A stretch of DNA of 64,000 nucleotides from Acinetobacter sp. ANC 4173 (GTDB taxonomy: Bacteria; Pseudomonadota; Gammaproteobacteria; Pseudomonadales; Moraxellaceae). The position numbers and the translations under genes were made by a program. The notes under the pieces are model-generated. The model was not told the origin of the DNA. It searched no databases and saw only the letters and a list, made by a program, of their open reading frames with translations. This document shows positions 55,388 to 64,000 of this stretch, in pieces (the stretch's first letter is position 1; the number at the start of each line of letters is the position of its first letter). The stretch spans positions 27,743 through 91,742 of the forward strand of contig NZ_SJOF01000027.1 of the NCBI RefSeq assembly GCF_004331255.1, in the 5' to 3' direction.

Positions 55388-56290
55388 ATGTCCTTGATAC
55401 AAAATATTGAATTAAAGTGGTTATACGATCTGATCTCTTTAGAAAAGTATCGAAATTTCACCATCGCCGCTGATATGCGAAATATTTCTCAATCATCACT
55501 CAGCAGACGTATTCAATCCTTAGAAAATACTTTAGGGTTTGACGTCTTTAATCGAGAAACGTCACCATTACAATTGACTGAGAAAGGGAAGCTCTTTGTT
55601 TTACATGCAAGAAGCTTTCTTGATGATTTTGAATATAATATTGATAAAATTAAAGGAACTGACAATATCAGAAGCAAAGTGACCATTGCCTCTGCCCATT
55701 CTTTAGCTGGCTATATTTTCCCCAAAATTTTAGGAAATCTTAAAAATTACCAAGAAAAAATATTTCATGTCGAAGCAATCAATGTCAATGAAACTGTAGA
55801 TCATTTACGCAATGGAAAATGTGATTTTATTGCTTCATTTTATGATGATGAATTGATGAATCCACAATTCTTATGTCATAAAATCTTTTCTGCAAAACTA
55901 TATTTAGTGACAGCACCTAACCATATTGGGCGCCCAAAATTCTCTTTAGAAGATCAAGCATTGCCGTTGATGAACTACACAGATGATAGCTATATGGGTA
56001 AAAAGGTGAACAAATTTCTTCAAGACAGCCAATCTGAATATTTTAATACCACCTTTGTTTCTTCAATGAGTATTTTGCTTAAAGATATGATCAAAGGCGG
56101 TTTTGGCATTGGATGGCTACCTGATTATAGTATTCAAGACGAACTTAAAAATCATGAACTGATGATAATTCCACTAAAAGATTCTGTGTTATCTGTTGAT
56201 ATCTATTTATATAGAAGTAGCTCAAGATTAAATGCAGCATCAGAAGGTTTATGGAATTTCATCAAAGCCATTGATTGGTCAATTGCATAA
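55388..56290 (+). CDS. LysR-type regulator, HypT/AalR-like, of the aspartate module
   Basis: A 300-residue LTTR beginning LKWLYDLISLEKYRNFTIAA, a pattern of the HypT-like branch, with HTH QSSLSRRIQSLENTLGF at ~35-55. In Acinetobacter baylyi a regulator of this type (AalR) controls D- and L-aspartate use with racD and a dicarboxylate transporter. The same partners lie downstream here in convergent orientation. Assignment to AalR is by context and not certain. Confidence 0.82.
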   Translation: MSLIQNIELKWLYDLISLEKYRNFTIAADMRNISQSSLSRRIQSLENTLGFDVFNRETSPLQLTEKGKLFVLHARSFLDDFEYNIDKIKGTDNIRSKVTIASAHSLAGYIFPKILGNLKNYQEKIFHVEAINVNETVDHLRNGKCDFIASFYDDELMNPQFLCHKIFSAKLYLVTAPNHIGRPKFSLEDQALPLMNYTDDSYMGKKVNKFLQDSQSEYFNTTFVSSMSILLKDMIKGGFGIGWLPDYSIQDELKNHELMIIPLKDSVLSVDIYLYRSSSRLNAASEGLWNFIKAIDWSIA

Positions 56291-56298
56291 AAGTGAAA

Positions 56299-56317
56299 GT
56301 AGCTCTAAGCAAGCTAC
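56299..56317. terminator. Terminator between LysR and symporter
   Basis: GTAGCT (56299-56304) and AGCTAC (56312-56317), followed by CTTCTTTTG. It separates the converging regulator and transporter genes. Confidence 0.6.
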
Positions 56318-56345
56318 CTTCTTTTGAGTTTTGTTCAAAAGTGCC

Positions 56346-57644
56346 TCAGGCATTTTGTTGATGAGTGCTAACCACCTGATGAACTTCTTCTAGATCCGTT
56401 TCTTGTTTTAATTCTTCTATTTGTGTGGTTCTTGCAATCACTGCCGTCGCTATACTATTACCGACAACATTTGTTGCAGTACGTCCCATATCTAAGAATT
56501 GATCAATTGCGAGTATCAGTAATAATCCAGCCTCAGGTAGCTTAAACAAACTGAGCGTTGCAGCAACAACCACAATCGATGCTTTTGATACCCCTGCAAT
56601 CCCTTTACTGGTAATCATCAACGTTAATAAGATGAGTATCTGTTGTGTAATACTCAAATCTATATTGTAAGCTTGTGCAATAAATAGAATTGCAAATGCT
56701 GCATACATCATTGAACCATCTAAGTTAAATGAGTAGCCCAAAGGCAGTACAAAGCTCGTCACTTGCTTAGGTACACCAAATTTATTCAATGCATCCATGG
56801 TTTTAGGATAAGCAGATTCACTGCTTGTGGTCACAAAAGCTAACATGACAGGTTCACGTATAAGTTTAGCTAACTTAAATGTATCCTTTCTAAGGAAAAT
56901 GTAAGCTACAGAAAACAGAATAAAGAGTAAAACAGCTAAAGCTAAAAAGAATGAACCTAGGAAAGTGGCATAATTTACAAATACACCAACGCCTTGCACT
57001 GTGATTGCCGAAGCAATTGCTGAAAAGGCAGCAACAGGTGCAAATTTCATGACATATTCTGTAATTTTAAACATGATATGACTAAGTTCTTCAACCATCT
57101 TGAAAATAACTGAAGTATATTGATTATTGACAAAGCTCAACGCTTTACCAAAGAAAATTGAGAAAATAAGAATTTGCAAGATTTCATTATTCGCCATCGC
57201 TTCGGCAAAACTTCGCGGAAACAAATGAGTAATGAATCCGTTTAAAGAAAATCCATCCGTATTAATCGAAGAAGGCAATGCATTAGATGCTTGATCAGGG
57301 GTGAGATTCAAGCCAACACCAGGATGAAAGACATTTGCAAACAACATCCCGAGCCCAAGTGAAATCATAGAGGCCGTAATAAACCACCCCATGGCTTTCA
57401 AAGTAATTTTACCAATTGATGATGAGTTGCCCATGGATACAATACCCACGACAATCGTTGAGAAAATTAATGGGGCAATAATCATTTTGATCAATCGCAG
57501 GAATATATCTGTGAGTAGATTGAAATAAGATGAGATTTCTTTTGCCTGCTCTGCTGTAGATGCCAGATAATGACATAACAACCCAATCATGGCTCCTAGA
57601 AATATTGCAATGAGTACATAGCGTACTGTGGTTTCCTTTTTCAT
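56346..57644 (-). CDS. Dicarboxylate/amino-acid:cation symporter (GltP/DctA family)
   Basis: A 432-residue DAACS transporter. Typical motifs are LIKMIIAPLIFSTIVVGI, the serine-rich hairpin TTSSESAYPKTMDAL, FVLPLGYSFNLDGSMMY (the sodium/substrate NxDG motif) and DQFLDMGRTATNVVGNS. Eight membrane helices plus two re-entrant loops fit the fold. Next to aspartate racemase, it most likely imports L- and/or D-aspartate or glutamate. Separated from racD by 117 bases and a strong hairpin. Confidence 0.92.
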   Translation of the reverse strand: MKKETTVRYVLIAIFLGAMIGLLCHYLASTAEQAKEISSYFNLLTDIFLRLIKMIIAPLIFSTIVVGIVSMGNSSSIGKITLKAMGWFITASMISLGLGMLFANVFHPGVGLNLTPDQASNALPSSINTDGFSLNGFITHLFPRSFAEAMANNEILQILIFSIFFGKALSFVNNQYTSVIFKMVEELSHIMFKITEYVMKFAPVAAFSAIASAITVQGVGVFVNYATFLGSFFLALAVLLFILFSVAYIFLRKDTFKLAKLIREPVMLAFVTTSSESAYPKTMDALNKFGVPKQVTSFVLPLGYSFNLDGSMMYAAFAILFIAQAYNIDLSITQQILILLTLMITSKGIAGVSKASIVVVAATLSLFKLPEAGLLLILAIDQFLDMGRTATNVVGNSIATAVIARTTQIEELKQETDLEEVHQVVSTHQQNA

Positions 57645-57726
57645 ATTACACTCGCTAGATTACCGAAGAACTAAATGTCCTTTTTTAGTTATGGCAGCTT
57701 TTTCCCACTGCTTAATGCATAAATGA

Positions 57727-57757
57727 AAAAGGTCATGCGAAAAATGCATGACCTTTT
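57727..57757. terminator. Strong hairpin between racemase and symporter
   Basis: AAAAGGTCATGC (57727-57738) and GCATGACCTTTT (57746-57757): perfect 12-bp stem, 7-nt loop, A/T-rich both sides. On the minus strand it lies 5 bases after the racD stop, so it should end that transcript and leave the symporter with its own promoter. Confidence 0.85.
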
Positions 57758-57761
57758 ATTA

Positions 57762-58472
57762 TTAGCTACGAGTTTCTGGCTGTCCGTTTTGATACCATTC
57801 GATTGCATTTCGAATTAATACATCGGTCGCATCAATAAATAATTCTGGGTTTTCTTTAATCCAATCTTCTAAGATTAAAGGGATTTCTGTACATGCTAAA
57901 AGAAATTTTCTAGCAGGGTTGAAATCATATAATTTAATGATATTACTCATTATTTCTTTAGATTTTGCAATATCTCCTGACTTATATGAGTAGATACTTT
58001 GCATGATCTGTTGCTGAATCTCAGGCTCAGGGAGAATAAATGGAATCTGATGAACAGCTAATTTTTTCTGATACAGTTCCGTATCAATTGTTGCCGAGGT
58101 AGCAAGTATGCAAATCTCTTGGGCATTACTTTTTAGAATAAAGCCTACCGTTGCTTCAATAATACTAATCATCTTGGTATGTGTTTGTTGTTGTAATTGA
58201 TCAAACCAGAAGTGGGCGGTATTACATGGAATAATGATACAACCGACATTTGCATTTTCTAAGATTTTTAGATATTCACCCATCTTTTTTAATGGCTTAT
58301 TATCTTGATTAATAATAGATTTTGTTCTGTCAGGAATATCTGGAATGGATACCGTAATGACCGGAATATGTTCCTGATCACAATGAGCAGCTGTGTTTTT
58401 AATAATTTTATTCATGGCATCAACAGTTGCTTGTGGTCCCATCCCCCCTAATATTCCAATTGCTTTATGCAT
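57762..58472 (-). CDS. racD: Aspartate/glutamate racemase
   Basis: A 236-residue PLP-independent racemase with the two catalytic cysteines Cys83 (IPCNTAH) and Cys194 (LACTEIP) and the start motif IGILGGMGPQAT of the aspartate-racemase group. It interconverts L- and D-aspartate (or glutamate). With the GltP-type symporter and LysR regulator it matches the D-aspartate utilisation locus known from Acinetobacter, though aspartase is not in this window. Confidence 0.88.
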   Translation of the reverse strand: MHKAIGILGGMGPQATVDAMNKIIKNTAAHCDQEHIPVITVSIPDIPDRTKSIINQDNKPLKKMGEYLKILENANVGCIIIPCNTAHFWFDQLQQQTHTKMISIIEATVGFILKSNAQEICILATSATIDTELYQKKLAVHQIPFILPEPEIQQQIMQSIYSYKSGDIAKSKEIMSNIIKLYDFNPARKFLLACTEIPLILEDWIKENPELFIDATDVLIRNAIEWYQNGQPETRS

Positions 58473-58539
58473 GACTTTTACCTGTAATCTAAGATATTAA
58501 TTAGCTTTACAGAAAAAAAAACCGCCATATTGCAAAATA

Positions 58540-58680
58540 CAGATCAACTATTTGTAAATTGCATAGCAATGATATAGTCATTTCAATCAACTAAATACAA
58601 ATTATTGAAATATATATGCATTTTAAAGTATGATATTTATTTCTATGCAAATTATGCATAATAATGTTGCATATCGCATT
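58540..58680. promoter_or_regulatory. Promoter region of racD with repeated TGCA motifs
   Basis: Several related dyads occur within about 140 bases: TTGCATAGCAA (58559-58569), ATGCAAATTATGCAT and TTGCATATCGCAT further right. They could be binding sites of the neighbouring LysR protein. The pattern is AT-rich, so chance is not excluded. Confidence 0.35.
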
Positions 58681-58746
58681 ATCTTTGCCTCATTTATGGG
58701 AGACGAATGAATGCGAAATAAACTAGGTGTAAAAGTCGATTAATTT

Positions 58747-59001
58747 TTGATTCTTGTACAAGTAAAACGACACTCTAATTTGTGGCTAAGTTTATTAACG
58801 TATCCAACTTTGTTGAGAATTATTGTTGATTTTGCAACTTTTCAGGGAAACACTGCAACCACCAGTATTATTGAATCTTTGAGTAGTACTTTAAGACATT
58901 GGGCCAATAACTTTCACTCCCCGCCTGATCTAATCGTAATTATTCGTTGGAAGCATAATTCCAAACGCCCACATCAATACTATAAAGAGAATATAGAATA
59001 A
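58747..59001 (+). pseudogene. Fragment resembling exonuclease VII large subunit
   Basis: An open stretch of about 84 codons contains ATFQGNTATTSIIESLSSTL and PPDLIVIIRWKHN. This resembles the QG..A...I..AL and DLIIIGRGGG pattern of XseA-like proteins, with the GGG motif destroyed. It lacks both ends. The 1.1-kb gap 58473-59573 around it otherwise carries only IS debris. Confidence 0.35.
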
Positions 59002-59045
59002 AACAGGCAGCTATTGCTCAGACTCTCAATAGTTAAATACTTTGA

Positions 59046-59096
59046 TTAATTAGCTTTTAAGGACTGAGTTCTGTATTTCACAGGGCTTAGTCCTTT
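59046..59096 (-). pseudogene. C-terminal scrap of an IS3 OrfB
   Basis: The minus strand reads GLSPVKYRTQSLKAN and stop, the characteristic tail of many IS3-family transposases. Nothing else of that copy is recognisable. The complementary AAGGACT/AGTCCTT arms here may also act as a terminator. Confidence 0.6.
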
Positions 59097-59229
59097 TCAT
59101 TTAACTTGATTCTTTCATGGTTATATTAACCCTAATCTTATTTAAGCCAATGTTTGCATAATACGAATCTTCGGCTTAAACCCTACTGAAATTGCTGACG
59201 ACCTACTTCCTGAGAGTATGGTTCAATGA

Positions 59230-59500
59230 TAATGTCCGCATATACTCCTGAAATCAATGAAAGCGCCGAATACTTTTACATCTGAGAATCCCTCTACTTG
59301 GGCAGCAATAACCACAATAGCTTCTAAAACTGCTTATGTCCCCGAAAACTTCAGGTCTGGTATCTAAAATACTTAGATCAAAAACTCTCAGCCAAAGTAC
59401 AAAAAATATCTGATCCGTAAGGTCTCAAAAAACTGAAACATCAGAATATTGTTATGGAAGACCTACCTTTCGATGTTCTGTTTAACAAAGCCCACCTATA
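59230..59500 (+). pseudogene. Third, heavily decayed copy of the 36/47-kb IS3 orfA
   Basis: Pieces in three frames follow the same order as in the 47.3-kb copy: YTPEINESAE, then STWAAITTIASKTA, YLKYLDQK, and KLKHQN. It is much more diverged than the other copies and has no terminal repeats, so it marks an older insertion. Confidence 0.6.
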
Positions 59501-59573
59501 CCAGAAAATAGCTGTAGAATAATTCCATTATTTTGTGGTTTAATTAAAAAATTAAACATTAAGCTACAATATA

Positions 59574-59879
59574 ATGGATTTAAACTTCATAAAACCCGAA
59601 GAAATCGTGACACTTTTAGGCGAACGATTGCGTAAGCAGCGGCTCTTTCTTGATATGTCTCAAGCTGAGGTTGCAGCACGTTCAGGAGTTGGTGTGAATA
59701 CAGTTTCAAATCTAGAAGCGGGTCGAAATGTATCCGTTGAAAACCTAGTTCGAATTGCGATGGTCTTAGGCCGATTACAAGAACTTCAAGCGCTGTTCCA
59801 ACCACAACTCAACAGTGTAAATGACATTCTACGCTATGAAAGTCAAAGTAAGCGCCACCGTATTAAGAGGAAGGGTTAA
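59574..59879 (+). CDS. HipB-like HTH antitoxin
   Basis: A 101-residue XRE protein, HTH at about residues 14-66 (GERLRKQRLFLDMSQAEVAA; SGVGVNTVSNLEAGRNVS), and a basic tail SKRHRIKRKG. Its stop overlaps the hipA ATG by one base (TAATG). Here the antitoxin comes first, the classical order. The ribosome-binding site is weak, and the IS relic upstream may have altered the promoter. Confidence 0.88.
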   Translation: MDLNFIKPEEIVTLLGERLRKQRLFLDMSQAEVAARSGVGVNTVSNLEAGRNVSVENLVRIAMVLGRLQELQALFQPQLNSVNDILRYESQSKRHRIKRKG

Positions 59880-61144
59880 TGCTCAATAGACTTAATGTTT
59901 ATTACAACGGTTGGGGTGAATCTTGGCTATGGGGAACTCTGATTAGCTCAATGGCCACGACAGGACGACCCATCATTTCGTTTGAATATAGTTCAGACGC
60001 CATAAGTAGCGGTATTGAGCTGTCTTCTTACCTATTACCGTTAAATGGTCTTCCACTGAGACAAGGCTTTCCTACTCACCATATGGGACTTCCAGGTCCA
60101 GTCTATGATGCCTTACCAGATGGTTGGGGCATGTTGTTAATGGATCGATATTTTCGAAAAATTGGACTGAATCCAGCTCGAATCGGCCCATTGGAACGTC
60201 TGACTTATATTAGTACACATGCAATGGGTGCCTTATCCTTTGAACCGTGTGTTGCAGATATGCAAACTTCAGAAAATATTCCCCTGCTGCAATTGGCACA
60301 AGAAGTTCAAGAGGTACTCAAAGGTGAAGGTGGCGAATTTTTACAGCATTTGTTGATTATGGGTGGTTCTCCACAGGGTGCAAGACCCAAAGCACTGGTT
60401 TACCGAGATCCTGTAACTTTGGAGTTCTCCACTCAAGCTTCTGATCAACATGAAGCCTGGTTGATTAAATTTCCTGCACAGCAAGAGCATCCTGAAGTCT
60501 GCGCCATTGAAGCAGTTTATGCAGCATGTTTGCGTCTTTGTAAAATCGAGACACCAGACACCCATTTTTTTAATTTGCCCAATGGTTTAACAGCTTTTGC
60601 CTCTAAACGATTCGATCGTCAAAATGGCATGCGGATTCCAATGCAGAGTTTGGCTGCATATACCGGAGCAGATTATAGAGTTCCAGGTAGTCTAGACTAT
60701 CGCAATTTTCTCCGAGCGACATTGATGTGTACTCAAGATGTGCGAGAACGAACGTATGCTTTCAAACGTACTGTGTTTAATGTGCTATTCAATAATCGGG
60801 ATGACCATACCAAGAATTTTTCCTTTCTCATGACACAAAATGGTCAATGGAAATTGGCTCCAGCCTATGATGTAACCTTCTGTGAAGGTCCAGGTGGTTA
60901 TCATCAGATGGACATTATGGGAGAAGCACTCAATATTTCCCTAGGTGACCTACATAAACTCGGTACTTCAGAAGCCAATCTAACCGCACTAGAAGTCGAT
61001 GAGATCATCTTGGCGATGCGTGAAATTGCACTGCAATTTTCACAGATCGCTCAGCGCATATACCCGAATCAAATTCGGGCATCTACCCTACATATGATTC
61101 AATCACGGATACAACAGAACATTGATTTTTTAACTGCAACTTAA
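59879..61144 (+). CDS. HipA-like kinase toxin
   Basis: A 421-residue HipA-family kinase: Gly-rich loop MGGSPQGARPK (161-171), ATP-binding Lys197 (WLIKFP), catalytic Asp308/309 (NNRDDHTKNFS) and metal Asp331 (LAPAYDVTF). AGGAAGGG precedes the ATG. All catalytic positions look intact. The N-terminal subdomain differs clearly from the HipA at 54 kb. Fifty bases after its stop the repeat array begins. Confidence 0.9.
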   Translation: MLNRLNVYYNGWGESWLWGTLISSMATTGRPIISFEYSSDAISSGIELSSYLLPLNGLPLRQGFPTHHMGLPGPVYDALPDGWGMLLMDRYFRKIGLNPARIGPLERLTYISTHAMGALSFEPCVADMQTSENIPLLQLAQEVQEVLKGEGGEFLQHLLIMGGSPQGARPKALVYRDPVTLEFSTQASDQHEAWLIKFPAQQEHPEVCAIEAVYAACLRLCKIETPDTHFFNLPNGLTAFASKRFDRQNGMRIPMQSLAAYTGADYRVPGSLDYRNFLRATLMCTQDVRERTYAFKRTVFNVLFNNRDDHTKNFSFLMTQNGQWKLAPAYDVTFCEGPGGYHQMDIMGEALNISLGDLHKLGTSEANLTALEVDEIILAMREIALQFSQIAQRIYPNQIRASTLHMIQSRIQQNIDFLTAT

Positions 61145-61194
61145 AAAATACTAATTAATGATTAGCTGTCATAATGTTATCATTCAAGATTATG

Positions 61195-64000
61195 TGTCAG
61201 GAATTTGTCCACTTATTTCCTTTGTTGCTATGACTAGACCCCGTACCCAGTTCTAAGCACGCTTGTCCTAACACTTGTTTTAAATCTTTATCACTTCACA
61301 GTACTTAAGTGATGTAACTTAGGTATCTTATTAAAATGATGTCAGTTGTGAATGCCGATGTCAGGAATTTGTCCACTTATATTTACTGTAAGGGTAATGT
61401 GTTTATTTCTCTTAAGTGATGTAACTTACATAACTTGCTTAAATGATGTCAATCTGGAATTCTATGTCAGGGTTTTGTCTACTTATACCTGTTGCTGAAG
61501 CAGGAAGAGTCCTATCTTTGCTGTGCTCTGTGATGTCTAATTCTCGAATCTTGTATGCGGCATAATCAATTGTGGCCTATAGGCTGCTAAGTAGATCAGT
61601 AACATCCATCTATCTTGTTGTAATTTCCTTGTCAGGAATTTGTCCACTTATTTCCTTTATTGCTATGACTAGACCCCGTACTCAGTTCTCAGCATGCTTG
61701 TCCTAACACTTGTTTTAAATCTTTATCACTTCACAGTACTTAAGTGATGCAACTTACTTAACTTAGGTATCTTATTACAATGATGTCAATCTGGAATTCG
61801 GTGTCAGGAATTTGTCCACTTATTTCCTCTGTTATTAGGACTGGTCCCCGTACTCAGTTCTAATCACGCTTGTTGTAACACTTGTTTTAGATCTTTATCA
61901 CTTCACAGTACTTAAGTGATGTAACTTACTTAACTTAGGTATCTTATTAAAATGATGTCAGTTGTGAATGCCGATGTCAGGAATTTGTCCACTTATTTCC
62001 TTTGTTGCTATGACTAGACCCCGTACCCCGTTCTAAGCACGCTTGTCCTAACACTTGTTTTAAATCTTTATCACTTCACAGTACTTAAGTGATGCAACTT
62101 ACTTAACTTACTTAAATAATGTCAATCTGGAATTCTGTGTCAGGATTTTGTCTACTTATACCTGTTGCTGAAGCAGGAAGAGTCCTATCTTTGCTGTGCT
62201 CTGTGATGTCTAATTCTCGAATCTTGTATGCGGCATAATCAATTGTGGCCTATAGGCTGCTAAGCAGATCAGTAACATCTATCTTTTTGCAATTTTCTTG
62301 TCAGGAATTTGTCCACTTATTTCCTCGGTTATTAGGACTGGTCCCCGTACTCAGCTCTAAGCACGCTTGTCCTAACACTTGTTTTAAATCTTTATCACTT
62401 CACATTACTTAAGTGATGTAACTTACTTAACTTAAGTATCTTATTAAAATGATGTCAATCTGGAATTCTGTGTCAGGAATTTGTCCACTTATTTCCTCGG
62501 TTATTAGGACTGGTCCCCGTACTCAGTTCTAAACACGCTTGTCCTAACACTTGTTTTAAATCTTTATCACTTCACAGTACTTAAGTGATGCAACTTACTT
62601 AACTGATGTCAATCAGGAATCCTGTGTCAGGATTTTGTCTACTTATACTTGTTGCTGTATCAGGAAGAGTTCTATCCTTGCTGTGCTCTGTGATGTCTCA
62701 TTCTTTTGTATGCAGCATAATCAATTGTGGCCTATAGGCTGCTAAGCAGATCAGTAACATCTATCTATCTTGTTATAATTTCCTTGTCAGGAATTTGTCC
62801 ACTTATTTCCTTTGTTGTTAGGACTGGACTCAGTTCTCAGTTCTCAGTTCTCAGTTCTCAGTTCTCAGTTCTCAGTTCTCAGTTCTCAGTTCTCAGTTCT
62901 CAGTTCTCAGTTCTCAGTTCTCAGTTCTCAGTTCTCAGTTCTCAGTTCTCAGTTCTCAGTTCTCAGCATGCTTGTCTTAACACTTGTTTTAAATCTTTAT
63001 CACTTCACATTACTTAAATGATGCAACTTACTTAACTTAAGTATCTTATTAAAATGATGTCAGTTGTGAATGCTAATGTCAGGAATTTGTCCACTTATAT
63101 TTACTGTAAGGGTAATGCGTTTATCTCGCTTAAGTTGTGTAACTTACATAACTTACTTAAATGATGTCAATCTGGAATTCTGTGTCAGGATTTTGTCTAC
63201 GCTCTTTGATGTCTAATTCTCAAATCTTGTATGCGGCATAATCAATTGTGGCCTATAGGCTGGTAAGCAGATCAATAACATCCATCTATCTAGATGTAAT
63301 TTCCTTGTCAGGAATTTGTCCACTTATTTCCTTTGTTGCTATGACTAGACCCCGTACTCAGTTCTAAGCATGCTTGTCATAACGCTTGTTTTAAATCTTT
63401 ATCACTTCACAGTACTTAAGTGATGTAACTTACTTAACTTAGGTACCTTATTAAAATGATGTCAGTTGTGAATGCCGATGTCAGGAATTTGTCCACTTAT
63501 ATTTACTGTAAGGATAATGCATTTATCTCGCTTAAGTTGTTTAACTTACTTAACTTAAGCATCTTATTAAAATGATATCAGTTATGAATGCCGATGTCAG
63601 GAATTTGTCCACTTATATTTACTGTAAGGGTAATGCGTTTATCTCGCTTAAGTGATGTAACTTACATAACTTGCTTAAATGATGTCAATCTGGAATTCTG
63701 TGTCAGGAATTTGTCCACTTATTTCCTTTGTTGCTATGACTAGACCCCGTACTCAGTTCTAAGCACGCTTGTCGAAACACTTGTTTTAAATCTTTATCAC
63801 TTCACAGTACTTAAGTGATTTAACTTACATAACTTGCTTAAGTGATGTCAATCTTGAATTCTGTGTCAGGAATTTGTCTACTTATACCTGTTGCTGTATC
63901 AGAAAGAGTCCTATCTTTGCTGTGCTCTGTGATGTCTAATTCTCGAATCTTGTATGCGACATAATCAATTGTGGCATATAGGCTGCTAAGCAGATCAGTA
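61195..64000 (+). repeat. Mosaic array of 18 directional repeat units (three body types)
   Basis: Units start with a ~20-22 bp head (TGTCAGGAATTTGTCCACTT or TGTCAGGATTTTGTCTACTT) at 61195, 61359, 61464, 61630, 61802, 61975, 62138, 62299, 62471, 62625, 62785, 63077, 63183, 63306, 63479, 63595, 63701 and 63864. Three bodies alternate: A (~155-175 bp, with CTATGACTAGACCCCGTAC), B (~105-118 bp, with ATTTACTGTAAGGGTAATG) and C (~160-166 bp, with CAATTGTGGCCTATAGGCTG). Order: A B C A A A C A A C A B C A B B A C. All are in the same direction and the array runs off the window. No gene is supported inside. Confidence 0.95.
62829..62966 (+). repeat. 7-bp satellite CTCAGTT, 19 full copies
   Basis: Nineteen perfect CTCAGTT units (62829-62961) plus CTCAG. 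They sit within the A unit starting at 62785, exactly where other A units have a single CTCAGTTCTAAGCA and the 61630 unit has CTCAGTTCTCAGCA. The frames it keeps open (FSVLSSQ heptads) are artefacts of a 7-mer without stops. Confidence 0.97.

Noticed and set aside
62727..63021. Two overlapping ORFs with FSVLSSQ-type heptad repeats
   Set aside because: They exist only because CTCAGTT has no stop in the frames used; there is no ribosome-binding site, and equivalent units of the array have no ORF.
61195..64000. CRISPR array or integron attC cassette array
   Set aside because: Bodies between heads recur instead of being unique, lengths vary between about 105 and 292 bp, and there are no cas genes, integrase or cassette ORFs.

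Overview
The window looks like an accessory, catabolically rich stretch of an Acinetobacter-like gammaproteobacterial chromosome. This rests on the AT-rich composition, the gene families (OprB-type porins, AAHS/MHS/Bcr transporters, LysR/IclR/MarR/HxlR regulators next to their targets, IS3-family relics) and a gallate pathway arranged as in Pseudomonas/Acinetobacter. The genus is an inference, since no rRNA or housekeeping marker is present. I found no rRNA, tRNA or CRISPR array.

Layout. 1-2.4 kb: a YcaC-like hydrolase and an EmrA-like adaptor that has lost its pump partner. 2.4-22.9 kb: a large catabolic supercluster. It has a divergent alpha/beta-hydrolase plus type I extradiol dioxygenase pair, a MarR/Bcr-CflA pair, and a 12-gene minus-strand operon (flavin monooxygenase, SMP-30 lactonase, HisD-like dehydrogenase, several SDRs, small VOC protein, FAH hydrolase, DenD-like dehydrogenase, MFS, porin). 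A plus-strand unit follows (phytoene-desaturase-like oxidoreductase, 73-aa protein, NTF2-like protein, paralogous MFS) with HxlR and LysR regulators. Its substrate is not recognisable, and I consider it the best candidate for an undescribed pathway.

24.7-36.1 kb: a tannin/gallate module with LysR, galA, a secreted subtype-B tannase, galB-galC-galD, a LysR protein with two DNA-binding domains, an AAHS transporter and an OprB-type porin. 36.9-47.1 kb: a Baeyer-Villiger cluster (flavin monooxygenase, esterase-like hydrolase, three SDRs, aldehyde dehydrogenase, porin, MHS transporter) with a divergent IclR regulator flanked by two palindromes. 48.1-52.4 kb: three consecutive genes for exported proteins of unknown function. 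52.7-61.1 kb: two unrelated HipA/HipB-type toxin-antitoxin loci with opposite gene order, surrounding a D-aspartate module (LysR, GltP-type symporter, aspartate racemase). Between these lie many decayed IS3 and IS982-like fragments and a broken XRE gene, so this is a genomic scrapyard.

61.2-64.0 kb and beyond the window: a gene-free mosaic array of 18 same-direction repeat units. Each starts with a ~20-22 bp head resembling TGTCAGGAATTTGTCCACTT and carries one of three bodies, in the order A B C A A A C A A C A B C A B B A C. One A unit has a 19-copy expansion of the 7-mer CTCAGTT. This array is the most unusual structure seen.
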